DNA of 64,000 bases from Harmothoe impar. Its lineage: Eukaryota; Annelida; Polychaeta; Phyllodocida; Polynoidae. Location of the stretch: contig OX381719.1 in the NCBI GenBank assembly GCA_947462335.1, positions 67,817,534-67,881,533 on the forward strand. The letters are read 5' to 3'. Under the pieces are notes generated by a model that was given only the letters and a program-made list of their open reading frames with translations, was not told the DNA's origin and searched no databases. This document shows, piece after piece, positions 62,164-64,000 of this stretch; the first letter of the stretch is position 1, and every line of letters starts with the position of its first letter. A program made the position numbers and the translations under genes.

Positions 62164-63066
62164 ATATGCTGATCGATTTTTACTGAGAAAGTGAAGATAG
62201 TTTGCCAATGCCTGTGGTGCATCAAAATCATCCGCGTTCACATAAGAATGTAGAGGTAAGTACAGGCTATAATTTGCACCTCCTCTGACGACAGGCACAA
62301 CATCTGCCAACTTCATGGGTTTGAGTACTTTCTCTGTGATATAGTCTTTACATATTGCACTTTCAAAGGCCAAGTAGAACATGTACTTATTTAACATTTT
62401 GTAGCATGCTTTATGTCCAACAGTGCATGTCAAATTTCCACACTTTCCATATATATCAATAGCAATATAATGTGATAACTCCTTCACATAATCCTCACGC
62501 TTTGACTGTGTCTTACAATTGCTAACAAACCAGGCTACAAGGCGTTTTTTTTTTCTGAAATAGTTATGATATGTTTTGTTTGTTCTTATATATTCAAAAG
62601 AAAGGTATGGAGCATATATATCAGAGTCTCTTCTGGTTGTCATAGTCCAGTTAAAAAATCGTTTTGAGAAAAGTGCACTTCTTGATTTTTTAATCAGTTT
62701 AGGGTTAGTTGGAGGTTCCCTATTGAAGAAAATATATCGCTGAAATTGCCATCTTTCAAAAGGTAGCATATCAGTCTCTAGTTCGAAGTAAAATAAATAT
62801 AAAACGATTGCAGCAGCTTTTTTAATCAATGATCTGTCGACGGAATATAAACATAATGGCATGCATGTATCATTACCAAGATAATCCTCGCTCCTTTTGT
62901 CCCATATTAGTATAATAGGCCCCTCTTTGGTCCTGCTTGTAATAAAGTGTCGGGTAGTTGTAGCTTCATCAGATGACAGTTTAGTCAAAACAAAAAGCAG
63001 TGTACATCCATAAAAAAGGGATATTCTCAGCAAAAATATCATGATGGTGTGATGTTTTAACTTCAT
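62164..63066 (-). CDS. alpha-1,3-fucosyltransferase-like (GT10), main part
   Basis: 301 codons from ATG 63066. There is a membrane anchor at about residues 8-28 (type II Golgi). GT10 motifs: YIFFNREPP (111-119), FNWTMTTRRDSDIYAPY (138-154, the family hallmark), RLVAWFVSNCKTQSKREDYV (175-194), IDIYGKCG (203-210), YMFYLAFESAICKDYITEKV (228-247) and VPVVRGGANY (257-266). The enzyme transfers fucose from GDP-fucose to N-acetylglucosamine in alpha-1,3 linkage. After Tyr301 the frame enters copy C of the AGGGTA transposon and stops 11 codons later (62128). The C-terminus lies beyond it at 61084-61248. Confidence 0.9.
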
Positions 63067-64000
63067 TGTAATAACTCAAGTAACATAGAAGAAAATTTGT
63101 ATAAAATGCATAGATCTATATACCTACTGCAATTTCTACACCAGTTATTATGTTCTGCAAAACATGGCATTATTAAATCATTTTTATTATTCTACTCATA
63201 GGCCTTATCACTGCATGAGCTGTCAACTTTCTTCTAATGTATTATCAGCATAGAGTTGACAGAGGTTTTTCCCACACAATTATCACAAAGTGTCTATAAA
63301 ACAGTGGACAAATCATATTTTCTGGACAGGTTATATACGTTACCTGGTTATATACCTCACTAGTAAGGACCTACAGGTCCGTGTTTATTTTGGCCAATCC
63401 TTCAGTATCCTTACAATGCCATAACCAGGAGGTTGGTCAATATTGAGGAGGTTGTGTAAACATACTTCACTCTCCATACATGGCATTGTACCCTGTTTTG
63501 TCCATATATTAAGTCCTACTTAAATCTGGACCCAATGTTAATACAATATCTTATGTTGAATGAGTTTTGGACTGAAAGCACTAATCCTGTATGAGTCCAC
63601 TTCCGGTCAATTGAGCTTGTATCAGAGTATTTTAGGGTCAGCATGCTTCCTGCCTAAGCACTTGCATATGGATATTTTGTTCATATAAGAAAAAGATGAC
63701 CGGCGGGGGAGAGCGGGGGAGAGGGCACCCCTTAATTTTAACATTTCAAAAACAAAAAGAATTATTGTCATAATGATATGCTATTCATGTTACAACTTGA
63801 TGGGAAGCCTTCTTATTCTGTGCTTCTTTCATAGAATACCTTCATTGCTCATTGGATTTGATTTTGTAATGGCCAGCAGGTAAATAAAACATCATTATCT
63901 TATCACAATGATATATGTATCATATATTTCAAATAAAGAGTGCCCCCCCCCCTCACAGTCACTGCTGACGTGTAGTTTACTTGTTTCTTCACAACAAAGA
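63067..64000. other. no gene seen
   Basis: 5' flank of the GT10 gene. AT-rich, with no domain-bearing frame. A G/A-rich stretch at 63700-63730 and a C-run at 63943. Confidence 0.4.

Noticed and set aside
1..64000. tRNA and rRNA genes
   Set aside because: No cloverleaf or rRNA-like block was noticed by eye; the only tRNA-like match is the 12-nt primer binding site of the Gypsy elements.

Overview
This is animal (metazoan) nuclear DNA: AT-rich, low gene density, and dominated by nested transposable elements. The families present (Ngaro-type tyrosine-recombinase retroelement, Helentron-like element with an internal satellite, CR1/Jockey-like LINEs, a very large Ty3/Gypsy element, a Polinton-type capsid relic) together with intron-poor GT10 and GT11 fucosyltransferase genes fit a marine invertebrate. 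A mollusc or another lophotrochozoan is my best guess, held with low confidence. No RNA gene, CRISPR array or operon was seen.

Layout. 0-2.3 kb: gene-free, with a 20-bp minisatellite. 2.3-12.3 kb: a four-level nest. A minus-strand LINE (about 2340-12257) is interrupted by an Ngaro-like element (2975-7241, repeats A1-B1-A2-B2) and by a Helentron-like non-autonomous element (7736-12018). That element in turn holds a near-complete plus-strand LINE (8278-11697, 9-bp target duplication). 12.6-25.0 kb: a rearranged plus-strand LINE with Ty3/Gypsy copy 1 (14144-22939, minus strand) inside it. 26.7-27.9 kb: an intact GT11 alpha-1,2-fucosyltransferase gene (minus). 28.4-30.3 kb: a promoter with a short ORF cut by an AGGGTA-family transposon, then an inverted, broken Polinton/adintovirus-type capsid relic. 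30-44 kb: mostly non-coding, with a 23-bp minisatellite, a CRE-site cluster, a second Helentron-like copy with about eight 146-bp satellite units, foldback elements, another AGGGTA-family element (39071-40037), an alanine-rich ORF (42280-42897) and a 108-bp MITE. 44472-57473: Ty3/Gypsy copy 2, 13.0 kb, with apparently identical 484-bp LTRs. 57.5-61 kb: repeats and LINE scraps. 61.1-63.1 kb: a GT10 alpha-1,3-fucosyltransferase gene (minus) split at a codon boundary by a 915-bp AGGGTA-family element.

The most notable system is the Ty3/Gypsy element. Gag (846 codons) ends at a UAG directly behind a GGGAAAT slippery heptamer. After a 5-nt spacer comes a 10-bp stem that is identical in both copies while its loop differs. 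This is a textbook -1 frameshift signal into pro-pol. Between pol and the 3' LTR, where env would sit, is a 1071-codon zinc-finger ORF that is not env-like. It has its own conserved TATA palindrome and NRF1-type palindrome upstream. Copy 2 is young (identical LTRs, 4-bp target duplication) but carries a 1-bp deletion between protease and RT. Copy 1 has several lesions and a large 3' deletion.
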